Source: Strigamia acuminata
Taxonomy: Eukaryota; Arthropoda; Chilopoda; Geophilomorpha; Linotaeniidae
NCBI GenBank assembly: GCA_949358305.1
Contig: OX442316.1
Location: 12,896,001-12,960,000 of the forward strand
Reading direction: 5' to 3'
Length of the DNA: 64,000 bases
Made by a program: the position numbers and the translations under genes. Below are positions 36,401-47,095 of the stretch, piece by piece. The notes below the pieces were generated by a model that searched no databases, was not told the origin of the DNA, and saw nothing but the letters and a program-made list of their open reading frames with translations. How positions within the stretch are numbered: the first letter of the stretch is position 1; each line of letters opens with the position of its first letter.

Positions 36401-37990
36401 ACGGTAGTACCTTACTAAAATACAAAATAACACAAACTAACGGTTTTTTATACGGGTAATTACACCATAGTTTTGAAATAATAGTAGCTGCATTCAAAAA
36501 GTCGTGTTTTAAGTGTTTCAGATTCAGATGTTCCTGTTTTTGTTTTTGTATTTTTTAACATCACAAAACAAAAACACAAACACTTAAAACTCTTGAAACA
36601 TGACACTTTGAATGCAGCAGTTAGTGTTTTGAAATAACTGAGTTTTGCATCAAAATCAGTATAAACTTTCATCTGGACATGAAAAGAATACTAGCTATTT
36701 ATGGTCTTAGCCACGGTAGTGTTCGTCCAAAATTTAACTTAGTACAGAAAAAATAATCAAATTCCGTTTTTACACGATTTCTTTTTGTAGGAATTTAAAA
36801 AAAAAAGTACACAGTACTAGTTGTTAGCTGCATTCAAAAAGTCGTGTTTTAGGTGTTTGTGTTTGTTTTTGTATGGTTTCAACATCACAAAACAAGAACA
36901 CAAACGCCTTGAACTTAAAACACGAACACGACTTATTTTAATACAGCTAGTTTTTTTTTTTACACCTTTTTCTTGAACGTGTACGCCGCAAAAATAGTTA
37001 ATGGGTTTACAAGTAATAATATTCTCGAATTTAATAGCTACTGGTATGTAATTGGTTGGCGTGCAACACACTTCGAAGGGAAAATTTTTCTAACGATTAT
37101 TTATTTATTTATTAGCAGTCATTAATGTTTTTATCTTTTCCCTACTTAATTATTAGCAATCATTAATAGTATGTTTTTTTTTATCTTTTCCTTAATCAAT
37201 TATTTATTATTTAGTCCTTAAAATAATGTTTTTTTAATTATCGAAACAGGAAATTGCGCAATCGCTTTTATATTCTTTATATTCCCGTGTTTATAGAGGG
37301 TATAAAACATTCTTTCCTGTAGCCTACCTTGGCTTAGAGCTAATACCGGTGCATAAATGACAAAACTGGCCAGGACTATCTGCAAAAAAAAAGTTTATTA
37401 ATTAAATTAAATTTAAGTTTCTCCGTAAATGTCGCACTCGCATTTACCAAACTAAATATATACATTAGAGCACTGCACATTCTAACAGTATTATTGAAGC
37501 GACGTTGTATGTACTGGATAAAATATATTAAAATTAGCCTTTGCAATAATATTGTATCAATATTCTTGTACCTCGTAGATGCTGGTGATCTCTAGTTTGT
37601 AAAATACCGGCATGAAGCCATAAATTGCAATTGGACCTCCTACAAATGAACCCAACAGAGTGTACCAATAATCAAATCCGTAATGATAAACCTCGGCTGG
37701 TATTCCTAACATCATGTTAGAACTAATGAAGCCCGCCATCATGGACATAATCTATGTATAGTTGAAATTGAATGGGTATACTAAACATCAGTTTAAAATT
37801 ACTTTACTATTGGAATCATTTGCATGTTCATGTTGCCTTTGAAGTATTCTGCCGTCGTTTTTTGTTTCCCGCCAAGACATGCAAAGTAAAAGCCGATTCC
37901 CAGGGAAGCTGCTAAAACTAATGCGAGGATTGTGTAATCTAGAACTTGGAACAAAGACTTATCTATCATGTTTTGTTTGTGGTTGGCCAA
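33454..37990 (-). CDS. SLC5-D: sodium/solute symporter
   Basis: Fourteen exons: 37990-37808, 37751-37572, 37513-37448, 37379-37328, 35673-35606, 35539-35244, 35170-35041, 34648-34560, 34496-34384, 34325-34258, 34201-34115, 34044-33881, 33821-33721, 33659-33454; 600 residues, or 593 from the second ATG at 37969 (MIDKS). Motifs: LDYTILALVLAASLGIGFYF, GGKQKTTAEYFKGN, GIPAEVYHYGFDYWY, YIQRRFNNTVRMC, GGIKAVVWTDVLQ, SQMQLQRFMCCPNKKSAQR, IPGMPGLFVAGVYCAAL, STLSSILNSLAAITLQDF. The 296-nt exon fuses two exons that are separate in A, B and C, a derived state shared by D to H. The Lys-rich C-terminal tail (KKCFNKKYKELTAKY) is common to D-H. Closest to SLC5-E, including parts of the introns. The 1.9-kb intron 35674-37327 holds three TIR elements. 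Confidence 0.9.
34680..35008. mobile_element. TA-flanked palindromic TIR element in SLC5-D intron
   Basis: The arms of about 110 bp start at TAGTCTGTGCACGGTATCTT and its inverse. The interior carries TTAAGCTTAATATTAGGCCTAA and inverse forms. No open frame. The TA borders suggest a Tc1/mariner-type MITE. Confidence 0.8.
35893..36404. mobile_element. TA-flanked TIR element, family GTCTTCCCC, copy 2
   Basis: Ends CCGTCTTCCCCCGAATA and inverse, TA on both sides. The interior repeats GAATATAACACCATGGTGTT and its reverse complement at least six times in both orientations, giving many small self-complementary units. Confidence 0.8.
36485..36620. mobile_element. Short inverted-repeat element, family TGCATTCAAAAAGTCG, copy 1
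   Basis: Starts TAGCTGCATTCAAAAAGTCG and ends with the imperfect inverse (CTTTGAATGCAGCAG); the middle is GTTTTTGTATT...CAAAAACACAAACACTT. About 136 bp, almost entirely stem. Confidence 0.7.
36826..36950. mobile_element. Short inverted-repeat element, family TGCATTCAAAAAGTCG, copy 2
   Basis: Same start (AGCTGCATTCAAAAAGTCGT) and inverted end (ACACGACTTATTTTAATACA), 205 bp after copy 1 in the same SLC5-D intron. A third copy is at 46957-47095. Confidence 0.7.
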
Positions 37991-38283
37991 CTATTTGGTG
38001 AAAGAAGATGAAAAAGAACAGTCAGAAAAAAAAGAAATATAAAATTTAGACACTACATAAATACCTGATATCTTAGGCGAGTGCTTGGATGTAAAGGATT
38101 TATTTGTTATTGCGATGTGTATACGTTATGTGTTGGCATCATTAAGAAAATGTTTTTAGTTTTTCTTTACCTTTTATTCTCGCTTACCGGCTTTGCACAA
38201 CTATGGCAGCGCCATCTATTGTCAATTCCACGCTAGGGATTATGGGATTGATATAGTACATTAATAACGTATAATATCCGATA

Positions 38284-38904
38284 TAGGGTTTCTCAAAATC
38301 GGGACTTTGGGAAAAACCGGTATTTCAGTATTCAATATTCAAAAAATCGGTAAACCGGTATTTTTCTATTATAAAGTAAAATAAAATAGCTAAAATGTTA
38401 AATATTTTTATTTTAATTGTAATGTTTTAATTGTAATTTTTGTTTATTTTTTTAAAAATATTATTTTCAATGGGTTGTAGAAGCTTGATGAATATGGGGT
38501 TGAAATTGAGAAGTCTTTTTTTTTAAATTGATAAATAGAGTTTATAAGATTTTTTAAGTTAAGAAATTTGATAAATTCTCATTTTTATGTTAAAAAAAAT
38601 CGGTATATTTTTATTTATAAGTTAAAAAAATCAATAAATTCTCATTTTTAAGTTAAAAAATCGATAAATTTTTGATTTTATATGAAAAAAAAACAATTAA
38701 TATCTAATTTTTACATTTAAAAAAAAAAAATAAATTTACATTTTTAATCTAAAAAATCGATAACTTTGCATTTTAATGTTTATAAAAATCCCATTCAACG
38801 AGTGTTGTAAAAACCGGTACTAATATTGAACTAAAAACTGTATTCGGTATTTTCTTGAAAAATACCGGTTTTTGATCTGGTAAATATCGGTAGAGAAACC
38901 CTAA
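38284..38904. mobile_element. hAT-like non-coding element
   Basis: Ends TAGGGTTTCTC and GAGAAACCCTA, with TCCGATA on both outer sides (38277-38283 and 38906-38912; 7 of 8 positions of a hAT-style duplication). The interior is AT-rich with repeated AAAATCGATAAAT-like strings. It interrupts the left arm region of the 4-kb composite. Confidence 0.7.
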
Positions 38905-39297
38905 TTCCGATAATAGTACGTTTGTGTGTGACTGACAGCTCGACTTGATGGACAATTCAAATATTGTTGGCGCGTTTTTAGACAGACCATTTGAAAAAGA
39001 AACTGTAGTTGAAGGCGGTTGAAGGTAGTTAAAGATGGTTAAAGTGTAGAAATGCAATAACTACAGGAAATAAAGTTGATTTAATTAAAAGGTAATGTAA
39101 ATCATTAAAAAACAAAAATTCAATTATTAAAAAAACACTTAAAGTTGTTTAAACATTTAAAAACCTGTAAACATTTAACTAAATATTCAACTATTTTAAA
39201 ACTTAACACTTCTAAATAAGTAAGAAACTTTAAAATTTGAATTTCCAGATATAAAATATTTATAAATATTCGGAAATTAAACATTTTTAACAGACGC

Positions 39298-39546
39298 GTG
39301 ACTAGGGTATCTCACAGACGCTTTTGGCGGGAAGTTGTCACAGGTGTGGATGCAAAAGAAGCAGAACATGAATCAATTCAGTGTTCTATTTGCATCACTA
39401 ACAGGTGCAACATTTTCTTGTTGCCATGTTCACACAGTTTCTGCTCCTTATGTGTTGATAACTTCCTAAAAGATAAGGTGGAACCTACTGCCTGTCTTGT
39501 AGGCAAGTCATTAGTACTGTGCATAAAATGTTTTAGAGGAAGTTGA
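39298..39546 (+). pseudogene. RING-finger-like fragment inside composite element
   Basis: The frame reads QCSICITNRCNIFLLPCSHS then FCSLCVDNFL, the first six ligands of a C3HC4 RING. The last Cys pair (CPxC) is absent, and the frame ends soon after at LVLCIKCFRGS. There is no ATG at the start of the frame. Probably a captured or degenerate domain. Confidence 0.5.
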
Positions 39547-39560
39547 ATAAAAGCAAAAGA

Positions 39561-39715
39561 TGCTGGCAAATTTAAAATAATTATTTCATTTCATTTAATC
39601 CTCTCAGGGAAAAAATGCTGAAAATTGAAGTGCTGGCAAAATTAAATTAATTATTTCATTTAACGCTCTCAGGGAAAAAACGCTGAAAATTGAAGTGCTG
39701 GCTAATTTAAATTAA
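39561..39715. repeat. Two-unit tandem repeat of about 70-80 bp
   Basis: Units contain GCTGGCAAA, TTATTTCATTTAA, CTCTCAGGGAAAAAA and GCTGAAAATTGAAGT in that order, twice, followed by a partial third unit. Confidence 0.6.
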
Positions 39716-40638
39716 TTATTTAATTATTTAAATTAATCACTTCATTTATTATGATATACTCCATTATTAAAAAACGTTAAAAAAAAGCTGGCAAATAAAA
39801 CGCTGGCGTTTAATTGTCTTTTTGAGCTGCCCCCCCCCCCCCGGCGTTAATTTGAACCACGGCGTTTTTTAGATATTTTTCTGGATAAATGTCTAAAATA
39901 TGACAAAATTAAAAAATTAAAAAAAAATTTATAGGGAAAATTATTGTTTGTTGAAATAAAGTTTTATTTTTATTTTTACACTACATGTCCCAATTAGTTA
40001 ATAAGTGGTCCAAAACGGTATCTCATAGACCGGAAATAGTACAGAAGGTTATCTGAACGTTACATTTACCTGGCGTTAATTTGAAACCCGGTGTTAATAC
40101 GGGCCCAGCGCCTATAGATTTTTTGGCCGACGACTAGCCCGGCGCTAAAACGGGGCCGGCGTCTAAATGAACTCCGGTAATTAAAGTGGGCAGTACGGTA
40201 TATAAATTTGTCAAAGTAATTAATATTTACCAGAGATAGTAGTTAAATTGCTTAAATTTTCTTCCATTTCTTCATTTCCTGTGTCATTTATTTGTACACT
40301 AGATTTCAGGAAATATACAAATTAATTTGTTAATAACATACACTAAATAGTCTATTTTAAATTAGAAAAAAAATAACACCACATTATAAAAGCTAGGCTT
40401 AAAAATAAATAAATACCGGTAATACTTCTGGAATGTTTTTCTACGAAAATGTTGGAAATAAAAATTCACAGTTCACAACTAACTTGTTGCTTTAATGCTG
40501 ATAATACGAAAGTGCAAATTGCACTTGAAAATGCCACACCAGGTCAACTCAAGAAAAAATACATGTGTCATCAGTGGTGTGACATGACCTCTATTGATAG
40601 TAAACAAAAATATATACCAACAAGCATAACAAATCTTA
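39716..40638. other. Gene-free interior of composite element
   Basis: Holds a poly-C run (about 39828-39842) and repeated GGCGTTAATTTGAA strings (39843, 40073), and ends of unclear elements such as CCGGTAATTAAAGTGGGCAG near 40172. No open frame with support. Confidence 0.4.
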
Positions 40639-40957
40639 TTACATAAAATTCTCTCCTTTCTTGTCCTTCGGTGATATTTTATGCACAAGTGGAACTATTG
40701 TGGGGGCATGGTCTAAATATCTTTTAAAACCAGAAGAATTAAAGTGGGCCCCACAAATGCTGACTGTCAGGTTTGAACTTGCTAAATTTTCCATCTGATC
40801 CTTTCCTGTTTATTTTTAAAAGCCATTTCTTTAGTAGATGACTATCAGATGTAAATTGATGAAATGAGAATTTCTTTTTGTGCTTGGTAGTATTATTGTT
40901 GCAACCAGGCACACAACACATTCCCACCGTATCGGCAATATTCGAATTGTCAGTCAC
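40639..40957 (-). pseudogene. THAP-domain fragment with frameshift
   Basis: The first frame, from ATG 40957, reads MCCVPGCNNNT, then KKFSFHQF, then LKKWLLKINRK, the Cys pair and core of a THAP zinc finger. The expected last ligands (ICGAHF) follow in another frame from about 40770, so one small indel or an unseen intron separates them. THAP domains are the DNA-binding part of P-element transposases and of host proteins. It lies inside the 4-kb composite. Confidence 0.6.
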
Positions 40958-40987
40958 ACGTAAACATTAAAGTACTCTATGGTACTA

Positions 40988-42073
40988 CAGTTGAAACTCT
41001 TTATAACGAATTGCAAGGGACCGGAAAAATCAATTTGTTATAACGAGAGTTTATTAAAACGAATTAGCTAAAAAAAAAATTAAAAATTTATCTTAAACAA
41101 TATTATTTATTCATAAACATGCAAGTTTCATGTTAATTTTATCCCAATTCCCAATTCTTTAAAATTGTTGAAAATTATTGTAGAATGGGACAAATTAAAA
41201 TCTTCTGCTACAATTGATGGCTCCTTGCCATTATCAATGGCATTAATAATGTTCAACTGGATGGTCTGAAATTATAATTGCTTTTTGTTTGGCAGCCATT
41301 TTAATACAGAAAATTTTTCATTTTCCTTTGCTTGTGAGCATCGGATGTTGTGAGTCATGTGATCAGTTTTGAAAATTCGTTATAACAAGGGCTTGTGGGT
41401 ATTACAGAGTACACAAAAACTTGTTTGTTATAACGAATAATTCGTTATATTGAAATTTGTTATATCGAAAATATTTAACATGGTGTTCTATGGCTGGTCA
41501 ACCAAATCATTTTTAACAATTTGTTATATCAATAATTTGTTGGGGTGCCGTTCCAACGGCGAATCGTCTAAGGGCGAATCTGGCCATTCGGACGAATGGC
41601 GAATTTCGACCTTATTCCGTCCAAAAGCAGTCCCAATGGCAAATTTCTCCCAATTCGCCATTGGGAACGTATTTGGACCGTTCTAATGGCGAATTGGTAG
41701 AAATTAGCCACAGGAGCGCGACATGAATCTGCCGCGACAAGCCGACGCAAAAAAATGGTTTTTGACCAAAAAACCAGTAAGGTTAGGTTCGCGGGGGGTC
41801 AAGGGGGGGCGCAGCCCTCCCTTGTTAGCCCTTCTTAGGAATTGGGAGTCGCGGTAGATGACGCCCACAGATTCGCCATTGGAAACGAAAATAACGTTTC
41901 CAATGGCGAATTTCAATACACACGTTTCCAATGGCGAATTTGCCCAGATTCGCCATTGGAACGTCAAAATACCTTTCCAATGGCGAATTTTCAAAATTCG
42001 CCATTAGGTGATTCGCCGTTGGAACGGGTACCCAATTTGTTATATCGCGATTTGTTATAAAGAGTTTCAAGTG
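40988..42073. mobile_element. pogo/Tigger-like element without transposase
   Basis: TIRs CAGTTGAAACTCTTTATAAC and inverse, with TA on both sides; many TTCGTTATAACGA-type strings inside. It was split by the element at 41542-42033. Related to 22888-23019 through TTAACATGGTGTTCTATGGC. No open frame. Confidence 0.75.
41542..42033. mobile_element. TIR element with perfect 8-bp target duplication and internal repeats
   Basis: AATTTGTT flanks both sides exactly (41534-41541 and 42034-42041). Ends GGGGTGCCGTTCCAACGGCG and the inverse of GGAACGGGTACCC. The motif ATTCGCCATTGG or its inverse recurs about ten times inside. Contains the dispersed repeat shared with 32201-32420. An 8-bp duplication fits hAT or P superfamilies. 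Confidence 0.8.
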
Positions 42074-42624
42074 TATTATCTTCTACTATAGGTTATACAC
42101 GTTATACACGTTATTAATGTACTATTATCAATCCCATAATCCCTAGCATGGGATTGGCAATAGATGGCGCTGCCATAGTTGTGCAAAACCGATTAATATA
42201 TTTTGCGGGTATGGCTGCATTGTTCTTTTTGCTTATCCGTATCCAGTTTATTTTTTCCAGTTGCTTTTCTACCCACTTGACTCGAACTTCAAATGCTTTG
42301 AAACAGAATGCGTTTCAAAACACAATACCAACATTTTTTCAGATTTCATTTAGCAATAACTCATTTTCATATGCTAATGGAAATGTGCTCTAACTAACGT
42401 GAGAAATAAAACAAAGTTTAGTCCAAATATTTATGAAATAATTTTTATCCTTGAAATTGAGATTTTTTTAAACGAACAATAGCTTTACAGATTGCAGTTG
42501 AACTTTTTAGATTTAAATTTTATTTGGTGCTAAATTGTAGTATATGACAAAACCTACTCAATTTTGTTGCTTCTTAAATTCCATTGTACAGCCTTGGTTA
42601 TAGTTCTTATACGTAGTTATTAAT

Positions 42625-43246
42625 TCATTTGGATGTTGTTATTTGGTCAACTTTTTCCACATGTATTATACTTAAATTGTTTGTTTCCTCCAGAGGCGGA
42701 AACGAAAACGATTTAGCTTCAAATTCTTTGTACTTTTTATTACAGCATTTCTTCATTACTGAATGAACGAGGGGACTAACTAACTTCATATCAAGATTTT
42801 TATTCGATCCTACAAAATTAATACAACCTTAGATGATATAATTAGCACGAAGATTTGTTCAAACAAACCTATAAATAAGCTACTCAAACTTCCAACAAAT
42901 ACAGTCACCAAAAAAGCTATTGGTAGGATCCACAGATACGATATTCTATACACATCTGAAATATCGTCTCTGAAAGACAAAAAAAAATTATATTCCGGTT
43001 TTCTACCGTTAGTTGTGAATTCTAAAACACTAAAATCGCTTTCATACCTTGTGATGTTTGGTGTCGGACGTGGTGACCATTCTCCAAGAATGTCCGAGCA
43101 GTTTGCTGTAGATAAGGGCAGTAACGAAGTTTGTGGTGAACGATAAATTTGGGCGCCGATTGAAACCCACCAACTAACTCCCAGACCACAAACAATTCCA
43201 AGAACTGTTCCCTGACATGCGAAATTATTTCTGATTTTTAAAAGAC

Positions 43247-43278
<32 letters not shown>

Positions 43279-46200
43279 TTACTTTGGATGTAGCCCATGG
43301 ATTCATTAGTCCTAGAACAAATAAGCCTACAGTTGCACCCACGTTACCGCCAATTAGGTATTGCATTGACTGATAAATGAATGAAAAATGAGTTTAAATA
43401 ATGGACAAACAAATATATTAACAATTGTTACCTGAATAATGCTGCCTAAATTCATTATGGCGGCAATCATGAGTAAGCAAATTAATCCATAACTTGCGGC
43501 TGTTTATGCAAATTTATGAATTAGATTGGTTAAAAGCTTAGTTTGACTAGAAATTACCTATGCATTTAGCTATGTTTGCTGCCTTCTTATCTGTTAATTT
43601 TTTCCATCTTGGTTTGATAAAATCTTGCAAAGTGATGGCTGCTAATGAGTTTAATATGGATGATAGAGTACTGGTGCGTGGTGAAAGGAAATTTTGAGTT
43701 AAAGAATTCTTGGGATTAATTGCACAGTCAGTCCAAAAAGTTTGAAATAATCCAAATTTTTATAAGCACATCATTGTTTGAAGGCATTTTGGCATTGCTG
43801 GGAAGCTCCACACAAAACATGCTTTCACTACTAAAGGAAACATTTTCTCATTGTTCAACTACGAAATGTTTAAATTTTTAAGTCTAAATAATGCCGGGAA
43901 TATTTATAGACTCAAACACGAAACTAGCCACCGGGATGGCTTACAACAAACTGTAAAATTTTCTGTTAAAGTAATGGTGTGGAGCTGTGTCGATTATAAT
44001 GACACAAAGGGGCTGTGTTTCGAGGTCACTTCATTTTGTCGCCATTCATTTCGTCGCCCTCGTACTTTTTTTTAATAAAAGCTATGTTGGAAAATTTTTT
44101 TTTATTTTGTTGCCTTCATTTCATCAACATATCATTTCGTCGCCATATCATTTCGTCGCCATATAATTTTGTCGCCATATAATTTCGTCGCCATATAATT
44201 TCGTCGCTATGTCATTGTTGTGGCATTTCACCAACTTGTGGCCAAACTCTGGCAAACTTGTGGCCAAATTCTGGCAAACTTGTGGCAAAATTGTGGACAA
44301 AATGTGGCCAAATTCTGGCCAAATTCTGGCAAAATTGTGGCAACATTGAGGCCAAATTGTGGATAAATTCTGACCAAATTATGGCCAACTTGTGGCCAAA
44401 TTGTGACAAACTTGTGGGCAAAATGTGGCAAAATTCTGGCTAAATTGTGGCCAAATTCTGGTCAAATTGTGGCAAATGTTTCGGTTACTTAGCAGTATCA
44501 TTTCGTCACCCTTCATTTCGTCGCCGTGTCATTTCGTCGCCCTTCTGTTCGGTTTGGGTTGTTTTGGTTGTTCAACCGTATCATTTCGTCGCCCTTCATT
44601 TCGTCGCCCTTTTTCCGTTTTGGGTGTCATTTCGTCGCCAAAAACGGCGACGAAATGACACGGCGACGAAATGAAGAGACCCGTGTGTTTCATCTGAGGA
44701 GCTGTAAATGGGGATGCCCACTGCAAAATTTTTGAAAATGTTCTCATTCCAATGGTTAAATATCAGTTGCTTACCTAAACCCATGGTGACATATTTTGTA
44801 CAAAAACTCAAATTACATGTAAAGAGTCTTGTGAATATGACATCATGGTCTTAGTATCACACGATCGGATGGTGGGATCCTCTTGTAATGAATCTATAGG
44901 CATGAATATGTCATAATTTTTGGACATGATTTTCATTATTCCAAAATTTTTGGACACTAGTGTTGTATTCAAATGCAGATTACTAGAAAACTATGCATCT
45001 TACAGGGGCGTACTTTTGCTCAATCTAGAACTAAATTATGTCTCTTTTGGAAATATTTTTATTTATTTTAGTGAGAGCTTCCCAGCAATGCCAAAATGCC
45101 TTCAAACACTGATGTGCTCATAAAAATTTGGATTATTCCAAACTTTTTGTACTGACTGTAATTACCTTAAAGCCGCACAGTAAACTCCAGCTACAAATAA
45201 ACCTGGCAGTCCGGGAATCGAGCCCATTGTGTGCATCACAAATAACGGGAAAAGCTGACATTTGAATATAAAAATATTAAAACGTGTAGTTGGCAAATCA
45301 AATTGTACGAGTTAATTACTTGGTCTGGTTTATCAATTTGTTGACTCGATAAAGGATCGCAATTCCAATACATAGCGTACAATAATAATCCAATCATGCA
45401 ATATATTGTCAATACCGGTACTGAACAGAAAATATTATACCAGACACTTCTATGAAAACAAATAACGACTTTACATTAAATTTATTTTTCGTTTTAGCGT
45501 TTTTTAATATCAAGCTATACCTTTGAGCTGATTTTTTACTCGGACAACACATGAATCTTTGCAGTTGCATCTGACTTACGCCGTACAAGTGTAGTGATCT
45601 GATGATCGAGTGTATGAATAAGCCCCAAGTGGTGAATCGTATTGTGGGGTCCGGACTAAAACTTGGTGCACGCAGTCTTTCACCTTCTATGTTTTTATTA
45701 ATGATGTAGGAAAGCCCACCAGCATTTATGGAACCTTTAATAATAGTTGCTAACAATGCTGCGATAAATATCAGAAGTTGCAAAACGTCCGTCCACACAA
45801 CGGCCTTAATGCCACCCTAGGTTATAAATTTAGGAATTAATGAATGGATTTTAGGCTTGTGAAATTAGAAGCTTACAATAGTTGTGTATAAGGTACCAAT
45901 TGCTGTGGTGGTTAAAATGGAAGTCCATACACTTAAACCAGTGACTAAAATTATTAATGAAATGTTTGAATTGTCAATTGCCGTTATTGAACTAATTTGC
46001 AAAGAAATGTAAACTTTTAGCAATAATGTCGTTTATGTTTCGATGCCATTATTGTTGCACTGTATTTACCTTGGCTTAGAGCTAATACTGGTGCATAAAT
46101 GACAAAACTGGCCAGGACTATCTACAAAAGAATCTCAGCGTGTTAATTACAAATTAAATTTAAGTTTTTCTATATTTATCGCATTTGCATTTACCAAACT

Positions 46201-46723
46201 AGACATATACATCAGAGCACTGCATATTCTCACAGTAGTATTGAAGCGAAGTTGTATGTACTAAGTAAAATGTTTTGCTGTATGAGCTTCTGCAGTAATA
46301 TTGTATCAATATTGTTTTACCTCGTAGACGCTGGTGATCTGTAGTTTGTAAAATACTGGCATGAAACCGTAAATTGCAATTGGAGCTCCTGCAAATGAGC
46401 CTAAAATTGTATACCAAAAATCAAAGCCGTAGTGATACACTTCAGCTGGTACTCCCAGCATCGTATTCGAACTAATGAAGGTGGCTATCATGGACATAAC
46501 CTAACTCGAAGTAAAGAAATAGTGTATGCGAATTGAATGCGCGGAGTGAGTATTGTCTTACTATTGGAATTGTTTTCATGTTCATATTGCCTTTAAAGTA
46601 TTCTGCCGTTGTTTTCTGTTTACCTCCAGAAGATGCGAAGTAAACGCCGATTCCGAGGGAAGCTGCCAAAGCTAACGCGAGGATTGTGTAATCCAGTGCT
46701 TGGAACAAAGATTTTTCTATCAT
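42625..46723 (-). CDS. SLC5-E: sodium/solute symporter
   Basis: Fourteen exons: 46723-46562, 46500-46321, 46260-46195, 46121-46070, 45944-45877, 45816-45521, 45449-45320, 45254-45166, 43670-43558, 43499-43432, 43369-43283, 43211-43048, 42969-42869, 42809-42625; 586 residues from MIEKSLFQALDYTILALALA. Motifs: [99 protein letters not shown]. Exon sizes equal those of SLC5-D, and the two genes also share intron sequence (for example GTTTATGCAAATTTATGAAT), so they are a tandem duplicate pair. The C-terminal tail differs from D after KKYKEFEAK. The 43671-45165 intron contains a Tc1-like element. Same predicted role as its neighbours, substrate unknown. Confidence 0.9.
43725..45158 (+). mobile_element. 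Tc1-like element, degenerate, in SLC5-E intron
   Basis: TIRs of about 85 bp: CAGTCAGTCCAAAAAGTTTG, then AATAATCCAAATTTTTAT and GCATTTTGGCATTGCTGGGA, inverted at the right end, which is followed by TA. The left TA is mutated to CA. The frame at 43851-44030 keeps a transposase remnant (VKFSVKVMVWSCVDYND, compare the Tc1 pattern GGSVMVWGCF). The remainder of the gene is lost or displaced by the inserted foldback element. Confidence 0.75.
44028..44690. repeat. Foldback element built from minisatellites, nested in the Tc1-like element
   Basis: The outer parts are tandem CATTTCGTCGCC units (17-bp spacing CATATAATTTCGTCGC near 44130-44210, again near 44500-44640), and the right edge carries the inverse GGCGACGAAATGACAC. 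The core (about 44220-44480) is a diverged 11-bp array of the type GTGGCCAAATT / CTGGCAAACTT, about 24 units. Because 11 is not a multiple of 3, all frames appear repetitive and open; these are not genes. Confidence 0.8.
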
Positions 46724-46828
46724 GTTGTTTAGTTTGCTAAAGAGTCTTCGATGTGGTGATATGAAATAAAAAAGAACCATCAATAAAGAAAATAAAAATA
46801 ATGTAATTGCTCTTTATGGTGCGTTGAT

Positions 46829-46861
46829 TTAATAAATAAATAAATAAATAAATAAATAAAA
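46829..46861. repeat. (AAAT)n microsatellite
   Basis: About eight ATAA units just upstream of SLC5-E. Confidence 0.9.
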
Positions 46862-46956
46862 CCTGAGTACCTTGCGCAATTACAAAATTGCTAAATGGGT
46901 TACCGGTAAGAAATAAATGTTTGTGTTTCTATGGGAAATAAAGACATGTGGTACAC

Positions 46957-47095
46957 TAGCTGGCATTTAAAAAGTCGTGTTTTAAGTGTTTTTGGTGTAC
47001 GAGTACCAGTATGTCTGTTTTTGTATCTTTTAAAATCACACAATAAAAACACAAACACCCATTACACTCATAACACGACTTATTGAATGCAGCTA
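46957..47095. mobile_element. Short inverted-repeat element, family TGCATTCAAAAAGTCG, copy 3
   Basis: Starts TAGCTGGCATTTAAAAAGTC and ends CACGACTTATTGAATGCAGC. Intergenic between SLC5-E and SLC5-F. A looser relative may lie at about 47570-47700. Confidence 0.65.

Larger units (their letters stand above)
38188..42191. mobile_element. Composite 4-kb element with long TIRs, host to four nested insertions
   Basis: The ends are inverse copies of about 95 bp: CTTTGCACAACTATGGCAGC then GCCATCTATTG and GATTATGGGATTGAT near 38191-38270, with the same in reverse at 42110-42190. The interior holds a RING-like frame, a THAP-like frame and a tandem repeat, and is interrupted by a hAT-like element and a pogo-like element. 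No convincing target duplication was found at the outer ends. The THAP fragment allows a P-element-like origin, but this is not shown. Confidence 0.65.

Noticed and set aside
44212-44443. Several overlapping 60-77 codon frames with repeated Phe/Leu/Asn-rich peptides
   Set aside because: They result from the 11-bp minisatellite read in different frames on both strands.
44130-44640. CRISPR-like array
   Set aside because: Repeat units are adjacent or imperfect with no unique spacers of constant length, and the context is a nested transposon in an intron of a eukaryotic gene.
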